In this document: one piece after another, positions 54,567 to 62,704 of the stretch | Position numbering within the stretch: the stretch's first letter is position 1 | How the letters are laid out: every line of letters begins with the position of its first letter | Source of the DNA: Clostridiales bacterium CCNA10 | GTDB lineage: Bacteria > Bacillota > Clostridia > Oscillospirales > Oscillospiraceae | Direction of reading: 5' to 3' | DNA length: 64,000 nt | Assembly: GCA_003573975.1 (NCBI GenBank) | Contig: AP018533.1 | Location: 2,542,319-2,606,318 of the forward strand | Translations under genes and position numbers: made by a program | Notes under the pieces: generated by a model | What the model was told of the DNA's origin: nothing | Databases searched by the model: none | What the model saw: only the letters and a program-made list of their open reading frames with translations

Positions 54567-54602
54567 CATCCCCGCCTCCGGCTTCGGAGGCGGGGATGTT
54601 TT
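54567..54602 (+). terminator. Terminator of the two-gene small-protein operon
   Basis: CATCCCCGCCTCC/GGAGGCGGGGATG stem of 13 bp followed by TTTTG. Confidence 0.85.
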
Positions 54603-54652
54603 GTAAAAAAGACTGTCCTCCGGGGCATACTAGGCCAGGGGTGATGGGAACC

Positions 54653-54832
54653 ATGGAGCCAAGGAAACGAGAGGCGCCCCGCAGTACTCTGGGCGAGGAT
54701 CTGCGCCTCAATCCCCAGCTGCGCCTCTGCGCCCGGTTCGACGATGTCAGCATCGCCGAATTTCCCGTGGCCGCGCCGGGGGAGATGGGCGTCCGCGTGG
54801 TGGACAACTGCGCAGAGGAGAATATCCAATAA
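54653..54832 (+). CDS. 59-residue hypothetical protein
   Basis: MEPRKREAPRSTLGEDLRLN, PQLRLCARFDDVSIAEFPVA, then an acidic end. No family recognised. The start is uncertain; ATG at 54644 or 54653 both follow an AGGGGTG sequence. It lies between two terminators, so it would be its own unit. Confidence 0.4.
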   Translation: MEPRKREAPRSTLGEDLRLNPQLRLCARFDDVSIAEFPVAAPGEMGVRVVDNCAEENIQ

Positions 54833-54837
54833 AGAGG

Positions 54838-54872
54838 CCCGGGGCCCGGACGAATTTCGTCCGGGCCCCGGG
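54838..54872. terminator. Bidirectional terminator between the small gene and glmS
   Basis: A GC-only 16-bp stem (CCCGGGGCCCGGACGA and its inverse) between convergent genes, 10 bases from the glmS stop. Confidence 0.8.
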
Positions 54873-54882
54873 TGGCTTCCAG

Positions 54883-56715
54883 TCACTCCACGGTGACGCT
54901 TTTTGCCAGATTTCTGGGCTTGTCGATGTCGCACCCGCGCATCAGCGCTACATAGTAGGCAAACAGCTGCATGGGGATGACCTCCAGAGAGGGCAGGAAC
55001 ATGGGATGGATGTCCGGGATGGTCATGGCGCTGTCCACCAGGGCGTCCAGCTGCTCCCTGTGGCTGGCGGTAGAGATGCCAATGACGTCCGCGCCCCGGG
55101 CCTTGACCTCCTTCACGTTGCTCATCAGCTTGTCAAACAGGGTATGCCAGCTGGCCAGAGCCACCACCAGGGTGCCGTCCTCAATGAGGGAGATGGTCCC
55201 GTGCTTCAACTCGCCGGCGGCGTACGCCTCCGAGTGGATGTAGGAGATCTCCTTCAGCTTGAGTGAACCTTCCAGGCCCACGGCGTAGTCGATGTTCCGC
55301 CCGATGAAAAAGACGGAGTCGTGGTTGAAGTAGATGGAGGCGTAGTACTGGATCTCCTGGGTATGGGCGAGGATCTCCTCCGCCTTGGAGGGGAGCAGCC
55401 GCAGCTGGGCCACCAGCTCCTGATACTCCTGCGCCCCGATCCGGCCCAGCAGCTCGGCAAAGTAGAGGCCCACCAGATAGATCACTGCCAGCTGGGTGGA
55501 GTAGGCCTTGGTGGTGGCCACGGCGATCTCCGGCCCCGCCCAGGTGTACAGCACGTCATCCGACTCCCGGGCGATAGTGGAGCCCACCACATTGACGATG
55601 GACAGCAGGCGCGCGCCCAGGCGCTTGGCCTCCCGCATGGCGGCCAGCGTGTCGATGGTCTCTCCGGACTGGCTGATCACCAGGGCCAGGGTCCGGTCGG
55701 TGACGATGGGGTCACAGTACCGGAACTCTGAGGCCAGGGTCACCTCCACCGGGATGCGCAGCAGCCGCTCCAGAATGTACTTGGCCGCCACCCCCACATG
55801 GTAGGAGGAGCCGCAGGCGATGATGTACAGGCGGTCCATCCGCTCCAGTTCCTCCCGGGTGATGGTCAGGTCGTCCAGCACCACCCGGTCCCCCCGCAGG
55901 CGGGGGAAAATGGTGTCCCGCAGGGCCTTGGGCTGCTCCATGATCTCCTTGAACATGAAGTGCTCATAGCCGCCCTTCTCCGCCGCGGAGATCTCCCAGT
56001 CCACATGGGAGCGCTCCTTCTCCACCGGCCGGAGCAGGGAGTTGTACACCTGGACCGAGCCGGGGGTGAGCACGGCCACCTCTCCATCATCCAGATAGCA
56101 CACCTCCCGGGTGTGCTTGATGACGGCGGTGACGTCGGAGGCCAGCAGGTTGAAGCCCTCCCCATATCCCAGCACCAGGGGGGAGTCCTTACGCACCGCC
56201 ACCAGCTTATCCGGCTCATCAGCGCATACGATCCCCAGGGCGTACGCCCCCTCAATGCGGTGGAGCACCTTGGAGACCGCGTCCAGCAGGTCGCCGTCAT
56301 AGTAATACTCCAGCAGCTGGGCCACCACCTCGGTGTCTGTCTCGGAGGCAAAGGTGACCCCCTTGGACTCCAAAAACTCCTTTAGCTTGGCGTAGTTCTC
56401 GATGATCCCGTTGTGGACCACGGCGATCCGGCCGGACTGGCCCACCTGGGGGTGGGAGTTCACGTCGTTCGGCGCGCCGTGGGTGGCCCAGCGGGTATGC
56501 CCCACACCCATGACGCCGGGGACCAGCGCACCTCCGTCAGTCAGGTCATACAGGACCTGGAGGCGGCCCTTGGCCTTCACCACCTGGAGTCCCTTCTCCT
56601 GGTCGTAGACCGCCAATCCTGCGGAGTCGTACCCCCGGTACTCCAGACGGGAGAGGCCCTCCAGCAGGATGGGCGCGGCCTGCTCCGTCCCAATAAAGCC
56701 AACAATACCACACAT
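54883..56715 (-). CDS. glmS: Glutamine-fructose-6-phosphate aminotransferase (isomerizing)
   Basis: 610 residues. N-terminal glutamine amidotransferase domain with the catalytic Cys2 (MCGIVGFIG), then LSRLEYRGYDSAGLAV and HTRWATHGAPNDVNSHPQ; C-terminal double SIS domain with ACGSSYHVGVAAKYILERL, SQSGETIDTLAAMREAK and the C-terminal PRNLAKSVTVE. It makes glucosamine-6-phosphate, the entry to cell-wall amino sugars. A GGAGG site precedes the ATG. Upstream of it lies a glmS ribozyme, so the mRNA is cut when the product accumulates. Confidence 0.98.
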   Translation of the reverse strand: MCGIVGFIGTEQAAPILLEGLSRLEYRGYDSAGLAVYDQEKGLQVVKAKGRLQVLYDLTDGGALVPGVMGVGHTRWATHGAPNDVNSHPQVGQSGRIAVVHNGIIENYAKLKEFLESKGVTFASETDTEVVAQLLEYYYDGDLLDAVSKVLHRIEGAYALGIVCADEPDKLVAVRKDSPLVLGYGEGFNLLASDVTAVIKHTREVCYLDDGEVAVLTPGSVQVYNSLLRPVEKERSHVDWEISAAEKGGYEHFMFKEIMEQPKALRDTIFPRLRGDRVVLDDLTITREELERMDRLYIIACGSSYHVGVAAKYILERLLRIPVEVTLASEFRYCDPIVTDRTLALVISQSGETIDTLAAMREAKRLGARLLSIVNVVGSTIARESDDVLYTWAGPEIAVATTKAYSTQLAVIYLVGLYFAELLGRIGAQEYQELVAQLRLLPSKAEEILAHTQEIQYYASIYFNHDSVFFIGRNIDYAVGLEGSLKLKEISYIHSEAYAAGELKHGTISLIEDGTLVVALASWHTLFDKLMSNVKEVKARGADVIGISTASHREQLDALVDSAMTIPDIHPMFLPSLEVIPMQLFAYYVALMRGCDIDKPRNLAKSVTVE

Positions 56716-56759
56716 AAAACAATATTCCTCCTAATATTCAGCTTTGGGAGGACAAACTC

Positions 56760-56950
56760 GCAGACATTTGTACCCTCGTCTCCCGGTCACAGCCCCTCTG
56801 TTTTGCGGTCACCCGCATATTTGCTGACTGTGTACGCACCCGGGTGGTGCGGAAGGGCATCCGCCGAATTTTCAGACCGCGGCTCGGCCGCCGTCCTCTC
56901 GATGCTCCCTTCTCCTCGTCGTCCTGCCCGCCGGGCAGGCTCTGGCGCTT
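56760..56950 (-). ncRNA. glmS ribozyme/riboswitch
   Basis: On the minus strand, AAGCGCCAGAGCC begins at about 56950, with the cleavage site just before GCGCC. Then come the P2 stem CCTGCCC/GGGCAGG, the conserved GACGAGG, AGCATCGAGAGGA (AUCGA core), a P3-like stem GACGGCGGC/GCCGCGGTC and AATTCGGCGGATGCCCTTCC, in the order of the class. The ribozyme self-cleaves with glucosamine-6-phosphate as cofactor and so lowers glmS expression. The 3' limit (P4 region) is approximate. The consensus GCGCCAGAACU is GCGCCAGAGCC here. Confidence 0.88.
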
Positions 56951-57026
56951 TTGATGCACATTCCGGTGGCGGTTCCGCCGGACAGGCATGGTCCTCCTTT
57001 CTCTCTGCGAAGCGTCCAACAAATGG

Positions 57027-57602
57027 TTACGGCTCCTCCGTGCCGCCGGGATGGATGGGGCGCAGCACCCGGCAGGGACTGCCAGCCGCCACCACATTGG
57101 GCGGGACGTCCCGGCTGACCACGCTCCCCGCGCCGATGACCGCGCCGGAGCCGATGGTGACCCCGGGCAGGACGGCCACATTGCCGCCGAACCAGACGTT
57201 GTCCCCCACGGTGATGGGCCGGGCAAACTCCAGCCCAGCGTTCCGGGGGGCGGCGTCCAGGGGGTGTCCCGCCGTGTAGAAGCCGCAGTTGGGTCCGATG
57301 AACACATGGTCCCCAAAGGCCACCGGGGCGCAGTCCAGAATGACGCAGTTGTGGTTGATCTCGATCTGGGAGCCCATGCGGATGTTGCAACCGTAGTCGC
57401 ACCAGAACATGGGCTGGATGGAGATGTCATCCCCCGCCTCGCCCAGCAGCTCCCGCAGCAGCCGCGCTCCGGCCTCCGGGTCCTGCACAGCCTCCTGATT
57501 GAACCGGCTGCACAACTCCTTGGCCCGCCGTCTGGCCTGGACCAACTCCGGTGCGCCCGCCCAGTACAGCGCTCCGGACAGCATTTTCTCCCGTTCCGTC
57601 AT
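57027..57602 (-). CDS. Sugar O-acetyltransferase (maltose/galactoside acetyltransferase type)
   Basis: 191 residues starting MTEREKMLSGALYWAGAPEL. N-terminal Mac domain (RAKELCSRFNQEAVQDPEAG), then left-handed beta-helix hexapeptide repeats: CNIRMGSQIEINHNCVILDC, VFIGPNCGFYTAGHPLD with the catalytic His, VWFGGNVAVLPGVTIGSGAV, IGAGSVVSRDVPPNVVAAGS. It moves acetyl from acetyl-CoA to a sugar; the acceptor is unknown. AGAGGATGG precedes the ATG at 57602. It is about 75 bases upstream of the glmS leader on the same strand and might read into it. Confidence 0.93.
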   Translation of the reverse strand: MTEREKMLSGALYWAGAPELVQARRRAKELCSRFNQEAVQDPEAGARLLRELLGEAGDDISIQPMFWCDYGCNIRMGSQIEINHNCVILDCAPVAFGDHVFIGPNCGFYTAGHPLDAAPRNAGLEFARPITVGDNVWFGGNVAVLPGVTIGSGAVIGAGSVVSRDVPPNVVAAGSPCRVLRPIHPGGTEEP

Positions 57603-57749
57603 GGCTTTCCATCCTCTCCGGCAGCCCGCATCCGGTCCGCCGCCTGTTGAACAGACAACATTATAGTCGATGGAAAAACCGGAGTAAAGCACATCGGGGC
57701 GAAAAATCTCCTCCTTTTCTGAATTTTGTAAGAATTTTTAAAATACCAC

Positions 57750-57778
57750 TTTACAACGCGGGGAAAGCCTGCTATAAT
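57750..57778 (+). promoter_or_regulatory. Promoter of tRNA-Arg
   Basis: TTTACA at 57750-57755, 17 bases, then TATAAT at 57773-57778; the tRNA begins 20 bases later. Confidence 0.85.
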
Positions 57779-57798
57779 AATGAGGCTTTATGAAAGAA

Positions 57799-57874
57799 GC
57801 GCCCGTAGTTCAATGGATAGAGCGTCAGATTCCGGTTCTGAATGTTGGGGGTTCGAGTCCCTTCGGGCGTACCA
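57799..57874 (+). tRNA. tRNA-Arg (anticodon CCG)
   Basis: 76 bases with encoded CCA. Acceptor GCGCCCG/CGGGCGT (one G-U), D-arm TAGTTCAATGGATAGAGC, anticodon arm TCAGATTCCGGTTCTGA with CCG, T-arm GGGGTTCGAGTCCC. It reads the CGG codon, which is frequent in this GC-rich genome. Confidence 0.95.
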
Positions 57875-57915
57875 CGTCGGAGCAAAGTTCGCTTTGCTCC
57901 GACGTTCTTTTATTC
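57875..57915 (+). terminator. Terminator of tRNA-Arg
   Basis: CGTCGGAGCAAAG/CTTTGCTCCGACG stem of 13 bp with TTCG loop, followed by TTCTTTTATT. Confidence 0.9.
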
Positions 57916-58050
57916 CCGCGGAACAAAATGCCCACTCCCTTGCTCCTCCTTTCCAAACCCAAACCGCTGCCACTGGGCTTCGGTTTGGGGCCGCTCTGCG
58001 GGCGGCTGTTTTTTATTTCTGACAGACAGATCGATTTCGACCGGTCTTTA

Positions 58051-58091
58051 CAAAAAGAAAACCACTCGCCCGGCGAGTGGTTTTCTTTTTG
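58051..58091. terminator. Orphan bidirectional terminator
   Basis: CAAAAAGAAAACCACTCGC and its inverse make a 19-bp stem; the outer A/T part gives T-runs on both strands. Confidence 0.75.
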
Positions 58092-58262
58092 GTATTTCGG
58101 CGGCCTCTGGCCACCTCCCATCCTCGGTAGTTCAATGCTTGGGCGAGCTGAATCCTACTGTGCCAAGGTTTTGGATGTGAAATCCAAAATCGTGTCAATG
58201 TGCTGACTGACTGCGAAGGATACCCCTGGCAGCCTTTCTCTGCTGTTTATTTTATATGGAAA

Positions 58263-58295
58263 GGCTCCAGAAACTGATCTGCGGTTTCTGGAGCC
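58263..58295 (-). terminator. Terminator of the pyrophosphatase gene
   Basis: GGCTCCAGAAAC/GTTTCTGGAGCC stem of 12 bp, 22 bases after the stop codon, followed on the minus strand by TTTCC. Confidence 0.75.
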
Positions 58296-58316
58296 GTTGC
58301 GTTTTGACCGGATGGA

Positions 58317-59933
58317 TCAGCCCCACAGGCCGGACAGCATAGGAATGATCTGCTTCTTCCGGGACATGATCTTGGGCAGGAAGGCGCAGTTCTCCTCCTC
58401 GCTGTGAATGTCAAAGGCCTGGCGAATGGTGTTCTCATCCCCCACATAGAGCAGCTGCGTACCATCCAGCAGTACGTCGGTGATCATCAACAGCACTGTG
58501 TCCATCTTCTGCTTCTGACGGATGGCCTGCATGGCCTGTAAAAACTCGTCTCTGCGTTTGAGCAGGCGGTCGGAGTCCATGCAGGTGATCTGGCTGACCG
58601 CCAGATTGTGCCCCGCGATGTGGAACTCCTTATAATCTGTGTTCAGCATGGCCTCCACCGTCTTGTCATCCCCGCAGCCAGCGGAAAAGATGGCCTTCCC
58701 CAGCTCATCCAAAGAGACGTTGGCGATGCGGGCCATACGGTTGGCCAAATCGATGTCCCGCTGGGTACAGGTGGGAGACTTGAACATCACAGTGTCCGAT
58801 ACAATGGCTGCCGCCATCAGCCCCGCCATCTTAGCGGAGGGCATCAGCCCCTTCTCCTGGTACATCCCGGCCACGATGGTTGCAGTGCTGCCCACTGGCT
58901 CATTGCGGACATAGATGGGGTTTTTTGTCTCGATGTCAGCCAGGCGGTGGTGGTCCACGATCTCCAGGATCTCCGCCTGCTCCAGCCCCGCCACGGACTG
59001 GGCCCGCTCATTGTGGTCCATCAGCACCACCCGCTTGCGCCGGGGCCGCAACAGGTGGAAGCGGGACAGCATCCCCACCACCCGCTCATTCTCATCCAGA
59101 ATGGGGTAGGCGCGGAAGCGGCTCTCCAGCACCCGGTTCTGCACATCGTCGATATAGTCGTTCAGATGGAAATAGACTAAGTCGTGATTTTTGCAGACGT
59201 GGCTGACCGGCATGGCATGACAAATCAGCCGCACTACCTGGTAGGCGTCAAAGGGGGTAGAGATCACACAGGTATCCGTCTTCTGTTCCAGCAGCTCCTG
59301 GTCTACCTCAGCCTGACAGACGATGACGCAGCTGACGTTCATCTCGATGGCCCGGCGGACCATGTCCGGCTGCTTGCCGCAGATGACGATGCTGTCCGGC
59401 TGTGAAAACATCAGGTTCTCCCGGTCCGTGGGCAGGGCAATGGACACCGCGCCGGAGATGGTGTCCTTGACCTCGCCGCAGCGGTTGAGCACATGGCCCT
59501 CCAGCACGGACAGCAGATTGTATACCGGAATATCTTGGATCACAGGATTGCGGACCGAGGCCACATCGTTGTTGGCCACATCGCCCGCAGAGATCATCCC
59601 GTACAGCGTCCCGTCCTCATTGGCGATGGGGAGGACAGAAAGCTTGTCCTTCTGCATCATCTGCCAAGCGCGGCTGACGGTGACGCCCGGGGAGAGGATG
59701 GGTGGCGTGTCATAGTCCAGGTCCTGGACCTGGGTGCGCAGGTTAGTAATCAGCATGGGGGGCTGCGCGCCGAAGCGGTTCAGGACCGCCTGAGTTTCGT
59801 CGCTGATCTGCCCCAGGCGGGCCGCCTGGTACTGCCGGTCGCCCAGAGCGTTTTTCAGCGCGGCGTAGGCCATGGCCGACACAATGGAGTCTGTGTCCGG
59901 GTTCCGGTGTCCGGTAATATAGATCGTATCCAC
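58317..59933 (-). CDS. ppaC: CBS-domain family II inorganic pyrophosphatase
   Basis: 538 residues, the length of the CBS-containing form. DHH domain: ITGHRNPDTDSIVSAMAYAA and, after the insert, MDHNERAQS and IVDHHRLADIETKNPIYVR with the Mn/Co-binding His-Asp residues; DHHA2 domain at the end with RRKDEF-like and ITDVLL segments including the C-terminal SRKKQIIP. The insert (about residues 70-300) contains CBS1, a DRTGG domain and CBS2. It splits pyrophosphate to phosphate; the CBS part senses adenine nucleotides in known members. GTG start with GGAGG upstream. Monocistronic. Confidence 0.96.
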   Translation of the reverse strand: MDTIYITGHRNPDTDSIVSAMAYAALKNALGDRQYQAARLGQISDETQAVLNRFGAQPPMLITNLRTQVQDLDYDTPPILSPGVTVSRAWQMMQKDKLSVLPIANEDGTLYGMISAGDVANNDVASVRNPVIQDIPVYNLLSVLEGHVLNRCGEVKDTISGAVSIALPTDRENLMFSQPDSIVICGKQPDMVRRAIEMNVSCVIVCQAEVDQELLEQKTDTCVISTPFDAYQVVRLICHAMPVSHVCKNHDLVYFHLNDYIDDVQNRVLESRFRAYPILDENERVVGMLSRFHLLRPRRKRVVLMDHNERAQSVAGLEQAEILEIVDHHRLADIETKNPIYVRNEPVGSTATIVAGMYQEKGLMPSAKMAGLMAAAIVSDTVMFKSPTCTQRDIDLANRMARIANVSLDELGKAIFSAGCGDDKTVEAMLNTDYKEFHIAGHNLAVSQITCMDSDRLLKRRDEFLQAMQAIRQKQKMDTVLLMITDVLLDGTQLLYVGDENTIRQAFDIHSEEENCAFLPKIMSRKKQIIPMLSGLWG

Positions 59934-60206
59934 TCGGATACCTCCTTTTTCGTAGCATAGTCTGGAAAAGGAGCCTGTTTTAAAGGACAGACTCTCCGAT
60001 TATCGGTGGAATCACGTCTATTTTAGCGTGAACCGCCGCCGATTGCAATAAAATTTTCTACCGAGGCAGCGACCTCCCGCCCTCCCGGGACAGCAGCCAG
60101 CTTTCCCCCCCAGAAATCCCTGTCCACTGCTTTTCCTACTTTCTTTTTTGTAAAAACTATGGTAAACTAATGGCTGTTACCAAAGCAGCATGAGAGGAAT
60201 GGGACT

Positions 60207-60716
60207 GTGAGCAACATCACACTGATTGGGATGCCAGGCTCCGGAAAGAGCACTGTGGGCGTCCTGCTGGCCAAGGCGCTGGGCCGCGGCTTTCTTGACA
60301 CCGACTTGGTCATCCAGCAGCAGGAGAACGCCCTGCTCCAGGACATCCTGGACCGCCGGGGCGTAACCTATTTTCTGGACGCGGAGGAGCGCGCGGTGCG
60401 CTCGGTCCGCTGTGACCACTGCGTCATCGCCCCCGGCGGCAGCGTGGTCTGCCGGGAAGGCGCGATCAATCATCTGAAGTCCATGGGGCCCGTGATCTAT
60501 CTCCGGGTGCCCCTGGATGAGCTGAAGTCCCGCATCCACAACCTGGACTCCCGGGGGATCGCCCTGGAGCCCGGCCAGACGCTGGAGGACATCCTCACCC
60601 TCCGCGCCCCCCTGTACGAGCAGTACGCCGACGGAGTGGTGGACGCCCTGCCGGGACAGGAGCTGGCTCAGACTGTCTCTCATGTGCTGGCCCTTCTGGA
60701 GAAGGGCCTCCCCTGA
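60207..60716 (+). CDS. aroK: Shikimate kinase-family protein
   Basis: 169 residues from a GTG with AGGAATGGG upstream. P-loop GMPGSGKST, LDTDLVIQ with the shikimate-side Asp, APGGSVVC in the place of the GGG loop and a lid region SRGIALEPGQTLEDIL. Likely phosphorylates shikimate in chorismate synthesis. The usual FR/RR arginine after the Asp helix is replaced by FLDAEERAV, so a related substrate cannot be excluded. Alone, not with other aro genes; the helicase gene follows 90 bases later. Confidence 0.8.
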   Translation: MSNITLIGMPGSGKSTVGVLLAKALGRGFLDTDLVIQQQENALLQDILDRRGVTYFLDAEERAVRSVRCDHCVIAPGGSVVCREGAINHLKSMGPVIYLRVPLDELKSRIHNLDSRGIALEPGQTLEDILTLRAPLYEQYADGVVDALPGQELAQTVSHVLALLEKGLP

Positions 60717-60806
60717 CCCCAGCCCGCGGGGCTCCGGCTCCAGGCCGGAAAACGCGGGCCGCCCTTGGATCCCCCACGGGCCGGAACAAAAAGAAGGAAG
60801 AACAAC

Positions 60807-62666
60807 ATGACATTTCAATCCCTGGGGCTGTGCGCCCCCATTTTAGCTGCTCTAAAGGAGCAGGGCTATGAGGCCCCCTCCCCCATTCAGGAGCAGGCCA
60901 TCCCTCCTGCCCTGGCGGGACGGGACGTACTGGGCTGCGCCCAGACAGGCACTGGAAAGACCTGTGCCTTTGCCTCCCCCATCCTCCAGCGGCTGAGCGC
61001 GGCCCGGACGCCGGACCACCGGCTCCGCGCCCTGATCCTCACACCCACCCGGGAGCTGGCCATCCAGATCGGCGAGAGTTTCGCCGCCTACGGAGCACAC
61101 CTATCCCTGCGCCACACCGTCATTTTCGGCGGAGTGGGGCAGAACCCTCAGGTGGAAGCCCTGGGCCGCGGTGTGGATATTCTGGTGGCCACGCCAGGCC
61201 GTCTGATGGACCTGTATCAGCAGGGCTTCGTCCGGCTGGAGGATCTGGAGATCTTCGTTCTGGATGAGGCCGACCGGATGCTGGACATGGGCTTTATCCA
61301 CGACGTGAAAAAGATCCTGAAGTGGCTGCCCGCCAAAAAGCAGACTATGCTCTTCTCTGCCACCATGCCCCCAGAGATCGCCGCTCTGGTCAACTCCCTG
61401 CTGCACGACCCGGCCCGGGTGGCGGTGGATCCGGTGTCCTCCCCGGTGGAGGCCATCCAACAGTCCGTCTATTTTGTGGATAAGGGCAATAAGACCAAAC
61501 TGCTGGCCCTTCTGATTGGACAGCTGGATGTGAAAAATGCCCTGGTATTTACCCGCACCAAGCACGGAGCCAACAAAGTAGCCCGGGATCTGAGCAAAGA
61601 GGGGATCACCGCTGCCGCCATCCACGGCAACAAGAGCCAAACCGCCCGCCAGCAGGCCCTGTCCGATTTCAAGGCCGGACGGATCCGCTGCCTGGTTGCC
61701 ACCGACATCGCCGCCCGCGGCCTGGACATTGAGGAGCTCTCCCACGTATTCAATTACAACCTCCCCGAGGTACCTGAGACATATGTCCACCGCATTGGCC
61801 GCACCGGCCGGGCAGGCCGGGAGGGCGTAGCCGTCTCCTTCTGTGACTTCGGGGAGAAGCCCCTGCTGAAGGACATTGAAAAACTGATCGGCCGGACCGT
61901 CCTAGTTGTGGAGGACCACCCCTTCCCCATGGTGGTGCTGGAGGCCCCTAAGCGGGACTCCCGCGGCCGCATCGTCAACGAGGAGGACGCGGAGGCCCGG
62001 GCCGCCGCCAAGGAGCAGCGCCGCCAGCGGGACGCAGCCAACAAGGCCGCTGCGGAGGAGCGCAAGCGCCAGGCGGCCCAGGCCCTGCTGGAGGCGCAAG
62101 CCGCGCCGGACAGGGCCGAGGAGAAGCCAGCCCGAAAACGCCGCCGCCGCAGAGGGAAGAGCGCTTCACAGGAGGTACAGGCGGTCCAGCCGCCTCAGGT
62201 TCCCACTCAGGAACCTGGCCACCGTGGCAAGCTAACTCGTCCCGGTGCCCGGATGGAGACCGGCTCTGCCATGCCCCGCACAGAATTTGACCGCCCTGAC
62301 CCCCTGTCCGGGGACCATATTATGGATGCCACCGCCCGTCTGTTGGCCCCCCGCAAGCCCGTTTCGGCCCAGGAGAGCCACCGGGAGGGCAGCCGCCGCT
62401 CCGCCCCCCGGAGCCGTAAGCACAGCAGCCGGGATGCCGGCTCCCGTCAGACACCCGTCAAGGCCGAAGACCCTCGGAAAACCAGAAGCGGCCACAGCGC
62501 CCATCCGGACCGAAAGGCCGCGCCCGCACCTGGAGGCTCCCACCGCCCGGACCGCCGCCGCACTCACGCAGGGCCCCGGGGGCCCATCGAGCCCATGAAG
62601 TCCAGCCGGACCAAAGACTCCACCGAGCAGCACAGCCTGATGAAGCCCTACTATTTAGACAACTAA
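60807..62666 (+). CDS. DEAD-box ATP-dependent RNA helicase with a long basic tail
   Basis: 619 residues. Core motifs in order: Q motif FQSLGLCAPILAAL...SPIQEQAIP, motif I AQTGTGKT, PTRELAIQIG, TPGRLMD, DEADRMLDMGF, FSATMPPEI, and VFTRTKHGANKVARDL, ATDIAARGLD, HRIGRTGRAG. This is the RhlE-like group. From about residue 375 follow a coiled coil (EDAEARAAAKEQRRQRDAAN) and a low-complexity basic tail of 170 residues rich in Arg, Ser and Pro, which probably binds RNA. The start at 60807 is taken because AGAAGGAAG lies before it; an upstream frame extension lacks an RBS. Confidence 0.95.
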   Translation: MTFQSLGLCAPILAALKEQGYEAPSPIQEQAIPPALAGRDVLGCAQTGTGKTCAFASPILQRLSAARTPDHRLRALILTPTRELAIQIGESFAAYGAHLSLRHTVIFGGVGQNPQVEALGRGVDILVATPGRLMDLYQQGFVRLEDLEIFVLDEADRMLDMGFIHDVKKILKWLPAKKQTMLFSATMPPEIAALVNSLLHDPARVAVDPVSSPVEAIQQSVYFVDKGNKTKLLALLIGQLDVKNALVFTRTKHGANKVARDLSKEGITAAAIHGNKSQTARQQALSDFKAGRIRCLVATDIAARGLDIEELSHVFNYNLPEVPETYVHRIGRTGRAGREGVAVSFCDFGEKPLLKDIEKLIGRTVLVVEDHPFPMVVLEAPKRDSRGRIVNEEDAEARAAAKEQRRQRDAANKAAAEERKRQAAQALLEAQAAPDRAEEKPARKRRRRRGKSASQEVQAVQPPQVPTQEPGHRGKLTRPGARMETGSAMPRTEFDRPDPLSGDHIMDATARLLAPRKPVSAQESHREGSRRSAPRSRKHSSRDAGSRQTPVKAEDPRKTRSGHSAHPDRKAAPAPGGSHRPDRRRTHAGPRGPIEPMKSSRTKDSTEQHSLMKPYYLDN

Positions 62667-62704
62667 CTGCAATTATATAATTTTATAAAACGGAGGGTAT
62701 AAAA

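Larger units (their letters stand above)
57916..58316. other. Gene-free stretch with two further hairpins
   Basis: No supported coding sequence. It holds a 19-bp perfect hairpin at 58051-58091 and the terminator at 58263-58295. The first hairpin has no intact gene to serve, so a gene may have been lost here. Confidence 0.5.

Noticed and set aside
56738-56986. An 82-codon Arg-rich frame with a good AAAGGAGG site, upstream of glmS
   Set aside because: It overlaps the whole glmS ribozyme, whose conserved core explains the sequence; the protein text is basic low complexity. The RBS may be chance.
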